A stretch of 38,931 bases of DNA from Helicobacter monodelphidis. GTDB lineage: Bacteria; Campylobacterota; Campylobacteria; Campylobacterales; Helicobacteraceae. Position numbers and translations under genes: made by a program. The stretch's first letter is position 1. Every line of letters starts with the position of its first letter. The notes below the pieces were generated by a model. The model made no database searches. It had not been told where the DNA came from and saw only the letters and a program-made list of their open reading frames with translations. Of this stretch, positions 25,679 through 33,296 are shown piece after piece. Where the stretch lies: the NCBI RefSeq assembly GCF_003288845.1, contig NZ_NHYN01000020.1, forward strand, positions 1 to 38,931, written 5' to 3'.

Positions 25679-27110
25679 ATGCATTATTATATTTATCCCA
25701 AAAATTGGGATGGAGAGGACATTGCTTTTAATCTCTCTTATTTTGATAAAGAAAGCACTATCCATTTTATAGACGATAAAGATGAGGAAATTTCATTAAA
25801 GCAACAAGCAGAGAAAATTAAGCAAGATAAAGAAAGCCTCGTTTTAATTGCATCTAAATATCGTTATTTTGATTTAGCTGGTAAATTAGAATCAGCAGGT
25901 ATTGTGAATTATGTTGATGGTTTGAAGTTTTGTGCATCAAAACTTTCTTCATATTGTTTGGTAAAAATTGCAAGAAAGAATCAAGAAAAATTATGTGTTG
26001 GATTGCTTGTTACACAACTTCCGCATTCAGAGCATGTGCGGTATGTTGATTTTTTATTGGCAAAAAATATCCCTATTGTTTTTATTGCAACTAATCAATC
26101 AAGCTTTGAGAAGTATGCACAGAATTACCCTGATGAATGTGTAATTCTAGTGCGCTGTGATTTACTAGAATACATTGATTTTCTTACTGTTGTTTGTGCA
26201 ACAACACATTATGCTAAATTTCATTCTAATGTTATTTCGATTTTAAATCCACAAGGGCTTTTGGACCCTGTGCAAAATTATTTTTATTTAAATCGTGAAA
26301 AAGTGGATGTGCTGATTGGTTCACGTATTAATTTTGATTATATTTTTTGCCATACCAAAGAAATGTTAGAATTTTATAAATATAAAATAAAAGATGGGTT
26401 TTTATCAAATTCCTTAAAATTTATTCCTGTTGGATATCCTAGTTTAGATTCTTATTTGGGGGGGGGGGCAATTTATTCCCTCTGTAAACGCAAATAATAA
26501 AAGATTAAATACTATCTTATTAGCTTTTACAATCATCAGAGTTGATGAAAAAACGCAAAAAGATGTTTGTGGAATTTCATTAGAAATTTTATGCGAACTT
26601 GTTCAACGTCTTTTAGGGGAAGGATACAAGGTTGTTTTAAGACCACATCCAGAAAAAGCAAAACAAATTTTTATGGAGCAAATTGCTGAAAAATTTAAGG
26701 CTGTTGAGGGCGAAATGTTTGTTTATGATACGACCCCTAGAATGTCAAAGGAACTTATGGAGGAGGCTTTTGTGATTATTGGGCATGGAAGTAGTGTTGT
26801 GCAAACCTTTCCATTAACGACTTTTAAACCAGCGATTCTTTTTATGCCTGATAAAGAGTTTTTTACTCGTAATAGCTTAGATTCTAAATTTGTTGCGAAT
26901 GAGAAAACGCATATCTTAGCCCATAGCGTTGATGAGATTTTAGAGATTTGCCAGCAATTACAGAGAGATTCTCAAGCACATCAACAAGAGATTAAAGCTT
27001 ATAGAGAAGAACATATTTATAACTTAGGGAGATCTAATCAGTTTATAGCAAACTTTATTGAAAAATTGGTTTTGAAAGTGCAAAATGATAAAAAACATAT
27101 AGGGGGATAA
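25679..27110 (+). CDS. CDP-glycerol glycerophosphotransferase-like protein, phase-variable, OFF as read (G11)
   Basis: The frame from ATG 25679 (AAGGAG five bases upstream) runs into an 11-G tract at 26458 and stops at 26497. From 26469 the frame that starts CAA TTT ATT stays open to TAA 27108-27110 and continues the same protein. With 10 or 13 G residues the two parts join into about 476 residues. The joined protein matches the gene at 36542 throughout: an N-terminal Rossmann-like module (FIDDKDEEISLKQQ), then the transferase part with LRPHPEKA and IIGHGSSVVQTFPLTTFKPAILFMPDKEF, which are the HP and S-S...KP motifs of the glycerophosphotransferase family. Such enzymes move glycerol-phosphate or related units onto surface polymers. 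As sequenced the product is truncated to 272 residues and lacks the catalytic HP motif. Confidence 0.75.
26458..26468 (+). repeat. G11 phase-variation tract, OFF
   Basis: Eleven G residues followed by CAATTTATT. Ten or thirteen residues restore a single frame for the glycerophosphotransferase-like gene; eleven leads to TAA at 26495-26497. Confidence 0.85.
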
Positions 27111-27148
27111 ATGTCTGAAGGATTAGGCAAAATAATGAAGGAATGGTA

Positions 27149-27937
27149 ATGAAGGTGATTCCATGGACAATGATTGCTTTTGAGCAACCTACAACAAAAG
27201 CTTATTTGGAGAATCTTTATCAAAATGGTTATGTTTTTGAAAAGATTATTGTTTTATTGCACCCAAAGTGGTTTGGGCAGTATAATGCGATGATTCAGTC
27301 GCGACAAAAACATTTAGAGGAGATTGCAGATTTAATCGCTACACATACTAAAATCAAGATTCCATATTTTGAACGTTTAGATTTTTCTAAATATTCTTCC
27401 AATATTGAAGTGATTGATGAATTTCAGTTTTATCCTGACGCACTCTTAGACGCACTTGACCCAAATGTACAGTATTTTTTTAGCTATTTAGGCGTTGTTC
27501 CAGAGAGATTTCTTAAAAAGGCTAAGTGGTTGCATGTTCACGGAGGGCTTATGCCCCCTTTGCGTGGTAGTGTTTGTATGTATTGGGGGCTTTTATATAG
27601 GGGAAAACCCGGTTATACTTTGTTTTGGCAAACAGAAAAAATAGATGAAGGTAAAATCTTATATCAAGATGAATCTGATGAGGATTTACCTGATTTATCA
27701 AATTTATCTAAAGGAATTGAGCTAGAAACTCTTAGGATAGGAATTTGGTATTTTGACCTTTATGTTCGTTCAAAGTTGTTGGTGGATTATTTTAATGGTG
27801 GTTGTCAAGAAAAAGTTTATTCGCACGCACAAATTAAAGAATTTGCATATCCTGATAGGGTATTTTTTGTAGAGCATAAGGAAATTGCTAAATTTTGCCT
27901 AACCAAGTTTTTTCATTATAATGGGTGGCAGGATTAA
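27149..27937 (+). CDS. formyltransferase-like protein, paralogue 1
   Basis: A 262-residue protein with the fold pattern of formyl-tetrahydrofolate-dependent formyltransferases (Fmt, ArnA, sugar N-formyltransferases). A short Rossmann-like N-terminus (MKVIPWTMIAFEQ; EKIIVLLHP) is followed by the catalytic segment LHVHGGLMPPLRG (128-140) and Asp166 in KIDEGKIL. In classical enzymes the triad is Asn-x-His ... Asp about 36 residues later; here the spacing fits but the Asn position is His129, and the following Pro is Gly132, so this copy is the most divergent of three. ATG 27149 aligns with both paralogues and follows AAGGAA; ATG 27143 would add two residues. A modified amino sugar is the likely substrate. 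Confidence 0.65.
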   Translation: MKVIPWTMIAFEQPTTKAYLENLYQNGYVFEKIIVLLHPKWFGQYNAMIQSRQKHLEEIADLIATHTKIKIPYFERLDFSKYSSNIEVIDEFQFYPDALLDALDPNVQYFFSYLGVVPERFLKKAKWLHVHGGLMPPLRGSVCMYWGLLYRGKPGYTLFWQTEKIDEGKILYQDESDEDLPDLSNLSKGIELETLRIGIWYFDLYVRSKLLVDYFNGGCQEKVYSHAQIKEFAYPDRVFFVEHKEIAKFCLTKFFHYNGWQD

Positions 27938-27953
27938 TAAATGGGGGGAATGT

Positions 27954-27959
27954 TATAAT
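27954..27959 (+). promoter_or_regulatory. internal extended -10 promoter in the cluster
   Basis: AATGTTATAATATGG contains TGT followed by TATAAT, 32 bases before the ATG at 27991. It lies in one of the few gaps of the cluster and could drive 27991-33289 separately from the upstream genes. Confidence 0.5.
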
Positions 27960-27990
27960 ATGGAAGTTAGAAAGATAATGGAGCAATTTT

Positions 27991-28356
27991 ATGGGCGAAA
28001 GTGTTAATTATGAAACACTTGAAATTACTTCAAGTGAATATTTTTTTATCTCTCAAGAATTGGATTGTTTAAGTGATTTTAATGAGAGAAATTTTGTTGT
28101 ATTAGATAGATTATGCAAGAAAATTGATGTAACTAAAAAGGTTTTGAAAGTTTATAGCGGAAAATTTTTAAGTATGAAAGATAAGCAAGAAGAATTAAGC
28201 CATGAAGAATACTTGCAATTAGGAAGAATCTTATTGCGATGGGCTAGAGAAAAAAGGGATTTTAAGTTTTTAAATTCTGCATTCAAATTGGCTGATTTGA
28301 TTCAAGATGATTCTTTGATGCGTGAAGCACAAATTGTTCTGGGAGAGATGGAATGA
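27991..28356 (+). CDS. hypothetical 121-residue helical protein between two formyltransferase-like genes
   Basis: I do not recognise this protein. It has no membrane segment or signal peptide, is rich in Leu, Lys, Glu and Asp, and looks all-helical; the stretch EEYLQLGRILLRWAREKRDFKFLNSAFKLADLIQDD resembles a TPR-like helix pair. GGAGC precedes the ATG at about 11 bases. Its TGA overlaps the ATG of formyltransferase paralogue 2 (ATGA), so the two are translated together; a partner or carrier-binding role for that enzyme is possible. Confidence 0.6.
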   Translation: MGESVNYETLEITSSEYFFISQELDCLSDFNERNFVVLDRLCKKIDVTKKVLKVYSGKFLSMKDKQEELSHEEYLQLGRILLRWAREKRDFKFLNSAFKLADLIQDDSLMREAQIVLGEME

Positions 28357-29141
28357 ATGTGATACCCTTTACAATGGTTGCGTTTGAGCAAGATCTAACA
28401 AAAACTTATTTAGAAGTTCTTTATGAGGCAGATTTGGCTTTTGAAAAAATTATTGTTTTACCTCACCCTAGATGGTTTGGACAACATCAAGAGTGGATTA
28501 ATGAAAGAAAAAATGATTTGTTGCAAGTGAATGCGGTGATAGCGGAGCAACTTCCGATTAAAGTTCCCTATTTTTCGCGTTGTGATTTTAGCAAATATTC
28601 CCCTTTAGTTGAAGTAGTTGATGAATTTTCTTTTTGGCCAGATGGCTTATTAGAAAGAATCAATCCATCAAAAAAATATTTTTTTAGCTATGTCAGGTTA
28701 TGTCCGCCAAAATTTTTGCAAAAGGCAAAATGGTTTCATGTCCATCCGGGTATTATTCCGCCTATTCGAGGGCATGGGCTTTTTTGGTCATTACTTGTTG
28801 GAAGTGCACCAGGCTATTCTTTATTTTCTTTTAATGAAAATGCAGGAATTGATAATGGTTGTGTTGTGTATCAAAATGAATTCTTAGAGGAGAAACTACC
28901 AAATTTATCGGCTTTAAGACATATTCATTTGGATAATCTTGTTTATGGGATTATGCAATATTATGATAATTATTTGCGTGCAAAATTGCTTGTAGAATAT
29001 TTCAAAAATCATCAGCAAGAAAAAATCTACACGCAAGAACAAAAAATTAAGTTCGGGCATTCTGATAGAATATTTTTTGCGGCTCATATGAATTTGGTAA
29101 AATTTGTTTTAAAAAAATATTTCAATTGTTTTATGGATTAG
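28353..29141 (+). CDS. formyltransferase-like protein, paralogue 2
   Basis: A 262-residue protein that aligns end to end with those at 27149 and 30279. N-terminus NVIPFTMVAFEQDLTKTYLE, then EKIIVLPHPRWFGQ, and the catalytic segment FHVHPGIIPPIRG (128-140), which has the H-P-x-x-x-P-x-x-R-G pattern of formyltransferases, with Asp167 in GIDNGCVV. The Asn that normally precedes the His by two is His129. The family transfers a formyl group from N10-formyl-tetrahydrofolate to an amine, and GYSLFSF corresponds to the G-x-T/S strand before the aspartate. It lacks the C-terminal OB-fold of Fmt, so it is not the initiator-tRNA enzyme. Coupled to the preceding small gene. Confidence 0.7.
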   Translation: MNVIPFTMVAFEQDLTKTYLEVLYEADLAFEKIIVLPHPRWFGQHQEWINERKNDLLQVNAVIAEQLPIKVPYFSRCDFSKYSPLVEVVDEFSFWPDGLLERINPSKKYFFSYVRLCPPKFLQKAKWFHVHPGIIPPIRGHGLFWSLLVGSAPGYSLFSFNENAGIDNGCVVYQNEFLEEKLPNLSALRHIHLDNLVYGIMQYYDNYLRAKLLVEYFKNHQQEKIYTQEQKIKFGHSDRIFFAAHMNLVKFVLKKYFNCFMD

Positions 29142-29183
29142 AATTGAAATATGGATATAAATATTTTAAGATAAGGAGTTATT

Positions 29184-30266
29184 ATGGGTTTTTATAAAGA
29201 AGATTATAAAATTTTAGAATCCCTCAAGTATCAGCGGGGGGGGGGGCAATATTACTCCCAACTTAGTGTTTGTGAATTTGGTTCTCAAGACCTCTTAGAA
29301 GATATTGATGGAAATGTAGTTCCGCCGGCAGAGAATGGGCGGTGGCACGCGGCAAAAAAGGCTTATGAAGAGTTTGGAATTACAAATTATGAATGTATTG
29401 ATTTGGAGGGCGTTCATAATGCGTTGCGTTTTGATTTAGGATTAGATTTAAAAACGCATTATCAATATGATAAGCAATTTGATATTGTAACTTGCAAGGA
29501 TATAGGGCACTGGGTTTTTGATCAGAAGCAGCTTTTTACTAATATTCATAATCTCTGCAAAAAAGATGGCATTATTATCTGGCGTTCAGCAATTGGTGGC
29601 GGTTTTGCACAAGGTTGCTTTGCTATCCATCATTATAAAATTCTACAATTAGCCTTTAGCAATCGCTATTTATTGCTTGATGGTTATCTTACAGAATATT
29701 TGCACGACATTCATCAAAAGGGCAAGTTTCCTGATTTTGACCGCAAAGAAGCAACAAAAATTGATACATTACCGGGTGATGGCTTTGTTCCACGCGTTGA
29801 GGCTTATGCAGCAAGGGAGGATAGCTGGAGATATTTACCTCTCTCAAAAGGGCTACCTTCAATCTCTGCTACCCTTGTTTTTAAAAAGCAAGAAGATACC
29901 CCGTTTAATCCCCCTCTTTTTTATTATGCACCCAATGCAGAAGTGGTTAAGAGGAATGCAAAAAGTGTATTACAGAATTGTTTACCTTTGATTCAAAAGG
30001 GTAGAGTAGCTGTTTTTGGTGCAGGTGAAGCTGGGGGATTGGCTGCAATATTTTTAAAGGAATGTGGGGTTGAAGTTGCATGTTTTATTGACGAATATCA
30101 AAAAGGGCAAAAAGACGGACTTCCCATTTTAAGCGTTCAAGAATTTATACAAACAAAACAAAGCGATTGTGATTTTATCCTTAAGGGACCATGCCAAAAA
30201 GGTGGGGATAATCTAGGCACGCAAATTCCTGTTAAATCCTTATATTATTATTGGTTTGTAGGTTAG
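29184..30266 (+). CDS. methyltransferase / Rossmann-domain fusion, paralogue B, phase-variable, ON (G11)
   Basis: A 360-residue paralogue of the protein at 24573 with the same two-part design: methyltransferase-like N-terminus (CEFGSQDLLED, YECIDLEGVHNALRFDLG, FDIVTCKDIGHWVFDQKQLF) and C-terminal Rossmann module (GRVAVFGAGEAGGLA, ACFIDEYQKG, CDFILKGP). A G11 tract at codons 18-21 lies before all of these motifs, so a change of one or two G removes the whole protein. As sequenced the frame is open. The start follows AAGGAG. It likely acts on the same kind of substrate as paralogue A, giving an alternative modification. Confidence 0.68.
   Translation: MGFYKEDYKILESLKYQRGGGQYYSQLSVCEFGSQDLLEDIDGNVVPPAENGRWHAAKKAYEEFGITNYECIDLEGVHNALRFDLGLDLKTHYQYDKQFDIVTCKDIGHWVFDQKQLFTNIHNLCKKDGIIIWRSAIGGGFAQGCFAIHHYKILQLAFSNRYLLLDGYLTEYLHDIHQKGKFPDFDRKEATKIDTLPGDGFVPRVEAYAAREDSWRYLPLSKGLPSISATLVFKKQEDTPFNPPLFYYAPNAEVVKRNAKSVLQNCLPLIQKGRVAVFGAGEAGGLAAIFLKECGVEVACFIDEYQKGQKDGLPILSVQEFIQTKQSDCDFILKGPCQKGGDNLGTQIPVKSLYYYWFVG
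29236..29246 (+). repeat. G11 phase-variation tract, ON
   Basis: Eleven G residues followed by CAATATTACT, encoding part of Arg-Gly-Gly-Gly before Gln. The frame is open with 8, 11 or 14 residues. Confidence 0.85.
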
Positions 30267-30278
30267 GGGGTTGCTAAG

Positions 30279-31052
30279 ATGATAAGTGTTCCTTACACCT
30301 TTGTAGCATTTGAAACTAATCATACAAGAGCTTATTTAGAGATGTGTTTTTTGAATGGCTTTAAGTTTGAAAAAATTATTGTTGTAGTTCACTCAAAATA
30401 TTTAGGGCAAATCAGAGATCATTTTTTAAAGAATGAAACTCAATTTCGGGAGATTCATCAAGCAATTTTTAAAAATATTGATATTCAAATTCCTTTTTTT
30501 GAAAAATGTGATTTTCAGAAATATTCTGATTGTGTTGAGGTGATTGATGTTTTTCCTTTTTATCCAGAAGAGCTTGAAAAAAAGATTCAATCAAATACAA
30601 CATATTTTTTTAGTTATTTAGGAATTTGTCCTGAAAATTATTTGCAAAAGGCACAATGGATACATATTCATCCGGGTATTATTCCGCCTATTCGCGGGAG
30701 TCATTGCTTGTTTTGGTCGCTATTACTAAGGGGAATGCCGGGCTATAGCGTGTTTTATTTGAATGACGGGATTGATAATGGTAAACCTCTGCATCAGTAT
30801 GAATTCAAGGAGCTTTTACCTGATTTGTCTTCTTTGAAAGGTATCGATAATTCTTTAGTTGTTGAGGGAATTTTAAATTATTATGATACTTATTTGCGTG
30901 GAAGAATGTTGGTTGCTTATCTACAAAATGAGAATAAAGTTTACACGCAAGAACAATTAAGCAATTTTCCGTATCAAAATAGAGTTTTTCACCCTATGCA
31001 TAAAGATTTATTGTCATCCATTCTAAGCAAGTTCTTTAAGTATGGAGGTTAA
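30279..31052 (+). CDS. formyltransferase-like protein, paralogue 3
   Basis: A 257-residue member of the same trio. N-terminus SVPYTFVAFETNHTRAYLE, then EKIIVVVHSKYLGQ, catalytic segment IHIHPGIIPPIRG (128-140) and Asp166 in GIDNGKPL. As in the other two, His129 stands where Asn is expected and His131 is the conserved catalytic His. It follows the methyltransferase fusion by 12 bases and precedes the radical SAM gene by 3, so it belongs to one operon with them. No poly-G tract is present in any of the three formyltransferase-like genes. Confidence 0.7.
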   Translation: MISVPYTFVAFETNHTRAYLEMCFLNGFKFEKIIVVVHSKYLGQIRDHFLKNETQFREIHQAIFKNIDIQIPFFEKCDFQKYSDCVEVIDVFPFYPEELEKKIQSNTTYFFSYLGICPENYLQKAQWIHIHPGIIPPIRGSHCLFWSLLLRGMPGYSVFYLNDGIDNGKPLHQYEFKELLPDLSSLKGIDNSLVVEGILNYYDTYLRGRMLVAYLQNENKVYTQEQLSNFPYQNRVFHPMHKDLLSSILSKFFKYGG

Positions 31053-31055
31053 TTA

Positions 31056-32435
31056 ATGAAGCAAATTTTTGTTAAATTTAAAAATCCTCCAACACAAGGC
31101 GATAAGGATATTTTAGCAAATATGGGTATTAAAGCAGATATATTTTTTGCACCTACTTTTTATAGCCAACAATTTTTCTCGTTACTAAGAGATAATTTTA
31201 GTTGTTCTAAAACTTCGGGGGGGGGGGCAAGTATTGTTGGCTTTAGCGTTGAGTTAGAAAAATATTGTGGGGAATTTTCACAGATTCTTAGTGTAGACGA
31301 TAATTGTTATACCCAATTTTGTAATCCTTATGAATCTTTAGATGACCCTCTTTTATTTAATCTTTTTCATGTTGATGGCTTAGAAAAATTTTCTATAGAA
31401 TATGCTCTTAGGGAGCATCTTATCTCTAAAGAGATGCGTAATATTTTACACACTCAAGTCACACAGATGATGCACACAAAGCAACATTATTATGAGGATA
31501 GACGTTTGTTGAATCTATCTTCTTCTTGGAAAAGTGTGCAAAAAATACAAGCAATCCAGTATCCTAAGACAATTTACATTGGTTTGCTTAATCAATGTAA
31601 CGCGAGTTGTCCGCATTGTGCTTGGTTTGGCACTGCGTATCGTTTAGTTCAAACAAATTCCTATTTTAAAGAACATAAAACTTTAGATACAAAGTATGTA
31701 ATGAATATTTTAGATTATGCAAAAAAAGCACAAGCAAAGTTGATTTTTTCAGGACCCGGCGAACCCCTTTTAGACTCTAGGCTACTTGATTTTGTTTCTC
31801 TTGCAAAAGCAAAACAAATTCCTTGCATTCAGTTAGCGACCAATGGAATTTTGTTGCAAAAAAATCTATGTGAGCAGTTGATATGGAGTGGTATTTCTTG
31901 TTTTGATGTATCTATCCTTTTTGCAGATGATGTTTATCGTGATGAAGAGGAATTGAATAGCTTAAAAAATAATCTAAGGCAACTTGCTTTATTGATTCAA
32001 GAGAATAATTCATTGGAAATTGGGGCAAAAATTTCTATTGTTTATGAGCAAAAATTTGCGATTGATGCCTTTAGATTTTTTATTGAGATAAAAGAAAAAT
32101 ATCCTTTTATCGTTTGCAGTTTGTCTCCATATAATTTTGTCTTAAGTGAAGAATTTACTATTTCAAATAAACGTCATACTTGTTCAGCGCCGTTCGCAAG
32201 CCTATATGTTTTTCCTGATGGTTCTGTTGGGTTATGTGAACGACAAAGGGAAATGCTTGGCAGAGAAGATGTAAAGAATTTTAGGCTTGGTTATTTATCC
32301 GAACAAACATTAGATGAAATTTGGAATAATATAACCCATCGCCATTTTATGGACAAACATCAATGTTTAGACTTTGAATTAGAATGCTTTAATCCATGCA
32401 GGAATTGTAATTCTTGGTGGAATGAAGTAGAATAG
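31056..32435 (+). CDS. radical SAM protein with C-terminal SPASM-like cysteines, phase-variable, ON (G11)
   Basis: A 459-residue protein. Residues 1-165 form an N-terminal domain I do not recognise; the G11 tract lies at codons 54-58. The radical SAM barrel starts at TIYIGLLNQCNASCPHC with the 4Fe-4S ligands Cys181, Cys185 and Cys188 (CX3CX2C). The glycine-rich SAM site is FSGPGEPLLD. C-terminal cysteines in HTCSAPFASLYVFPDGSVGLCERQ and ECFNPCRNCNSWW look like a SPASM/Twitch auxiliary cluster, typical of enzymes acting on peptides or sugars. GGAGG precedes the ATG. Out-of-frame tract lengths would stop translation soon after residue 60 and remove the enzyme. Substrate unknown. Confidence 0.8.
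   Translation: MKQIFVKFKNPPTQGDKDILANMGIKADIFFAPTFYSQQFFSLLRDNFSCSKTSGGGASIVGFSVELEKYCGEFSQILSVDDNCYTQFCNPYESLDDPLLFNLFHVDGLEKFSIEYALREHLISKEMRNILHTQVTQMMHTKQHYYEDRRLLNLSSSWKSVQKIQAIQYPKTIYIGLLNQCNASCPHCAWFGTAYRLVQTNSYFKEHKTLDTKYVMNILDYAKKAQAKLIFSGPGEPLLDSRLLDFVSLAKAKQIPCIQLATNGILLQKNLCEQLIWSGISCFDVSILFADDVYRDEEELNSLKNNLRQLALLIQENNSLEIGAKISIVYEQKFAIDAFRFFIEIKEKYPFIVCSLSPYNFVLSEEFTISNKRHTCSAPFASLYVFPDGSVGLCERQREMLGREDVKNFRLGYLSEQTLDEIWNNITHRHFMDKHQCLDFELECFNPCRNCNSWWNEVE
31217..31227 (+). repeat. G11 phase-variation tract, ON
   Basis: Eleven G residues followed by CAAGTATTG. The frame is read TCG GGG GGG GGG GCA, so the right flank is in a different codon phase from the tract at 29236. Confidence 0.85.
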
Positions 32436-32446
32436 TGAGGGATTTG

Positions 32447-33289
32447 ATGAAAAATTTTTGGAAAAAATGTAAAAAAATTTATTATGAAAGCTTGCGTTTT
32501 GTATTATTGCGTTTAGCCTATATATGCAGTTGGGGGGGGGGTAAATTTTATTGTATAGGAGACAAGTTGTTGACTTTTCATCGGCATTCTTATGGTAAAG
32601 ATGTAAGTGGAAGTTATTGGTTAGACAGGAATGCGTATTTTGCAAATAATATGAATGAATTGCATAAAACTATCAAAATAGAACTTAAAAATCAAAAAAA
32701 TTTTTATAAAGCACAAGCGTATTGTGATGGTTATTTGTATCAAGGGTTAGGAATTGCAAATATTTTGGGAGTAAGAGGGAGTGAAGAAAGGTTTGATGAA
32801 TATGGGTTGCAACATTATTTGTGCAAAGATATGTTACTGTATGATTTAGGTTGTAATTCAGGTTTTTTGAGTTTATATTGTCATCTTAGAACGGGTTGTT
32901 CGGTTAGAGGGGTTGATATTAACCCTTATATGATTAATATTGCTAATGCCACCGCAAAGGCATTTGGTGTAAAGAATGTAGAATTTTTTGCCGATGATTT
33001 GAATAATATTTTTGTAAATTGGGAGCAGGGTAGTGCGGATGTGATTTTAACTTTGGCAACAATGTGGACTGATGATGAACAATATCGAGTGTCCCTTAAA
33101 CAACACTTTGATAATTGTTTAAAGCTACTTAAAAAGAATGGTGTTTTAGTATTTGAAACACACGGAGATGTTAGTCGCGTCGATTATGTAAAAGCAATAA
33201 ACGAGTTGGCTTGCGAGAGAGGATTTCGCTTGCTAGAGCAAAAAGATGTAGATTGCAAAGCAAGGAAACTTTTTATTATCCAGACATAA
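32447..33289 (+). CDS. class I SAM-dependent methyltransferase, phase-variable, ON (G10)
   Basis: A 280-residue protein. After an amphipathic, basic N-terminus and a G10 tract (codons 29-32), the methyltransferase fold is clear: motif I LLYDLGCNSGFLSLY (130-144), acidic Asp157 in VRGVDINPYMI, motif II-like FFADDLNN, and LLKKNGVLVFETHG. I chose ATG 32447, four to five bases after GAGGGA; GTG 32435 would overlap the upstream stop. It ends the plus-strand run and converges with the flavoprotein gene, 7 bases away. The N-terminal region mentions W-L-D-R-N and may bind the acceptor. Substrate unknown; a sugar or lipid is as likely as protein. Confidence 0.75.
   Translation: MKNFWKKCKKIYYESLRFVLLRLAYICSWGGGKFYCIGDKLLTFHRHSYGKDVSGSYWLDRNAYFANNMNELHKTIKIELKNQKNFYKAQAYCDGYLYQGLGIANILGVRGSEERFDEYGLQHYLCKDMLLYDLGCNSGFLSLYCHLRTGCSVRGVDINPYMINIANATAKAFGVKNVEFFADDLNNIFVNWEQGSADVILTLATMWTDDEQYRVSLKQHFDNCLKLLKKNGVLVFETHGDVSRVDYVKAINELACERGFRLLEQKDVDCKARKLFIIQT
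32532..32541 (+). repeat. G10 phase-variation tract, ON
   Basis: Ten G residues followed by TAAATTTTATT, read TGG GGG GGG GGT. The right flank differs from the CAATATT type only at the first bases. Other lengths truncate the methyltransferase at about 35-45 residues. Confidence 0.85.
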
Positions 33290-33296
33290 GTTAGAA

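Noticed and set aside
26673-27110. A separate 145-residue gene starting at ATG 26673
   Set aside because: The frame is open upstream to the G tract and continues the homology to the 36542 protein, so it is the second half of the phase-variable gene, not an independent one.
27111-27149. A 12-codon ORF between the glycerophosphotransferase-like gene and formyltransferase paralogue 1
   Set aside because: Too short, no own ribosome site of note, and it mainly carries the ribosome site of the next gene.
27149-31052. One of the trio as methionyl-tRNA formyltransferase (fmt)
   Set aside because: All lack the C-terminal OB-fold domain and the SLLP signature, and three tandem copies in a modification cluster do not fit the single housekeeping gene.
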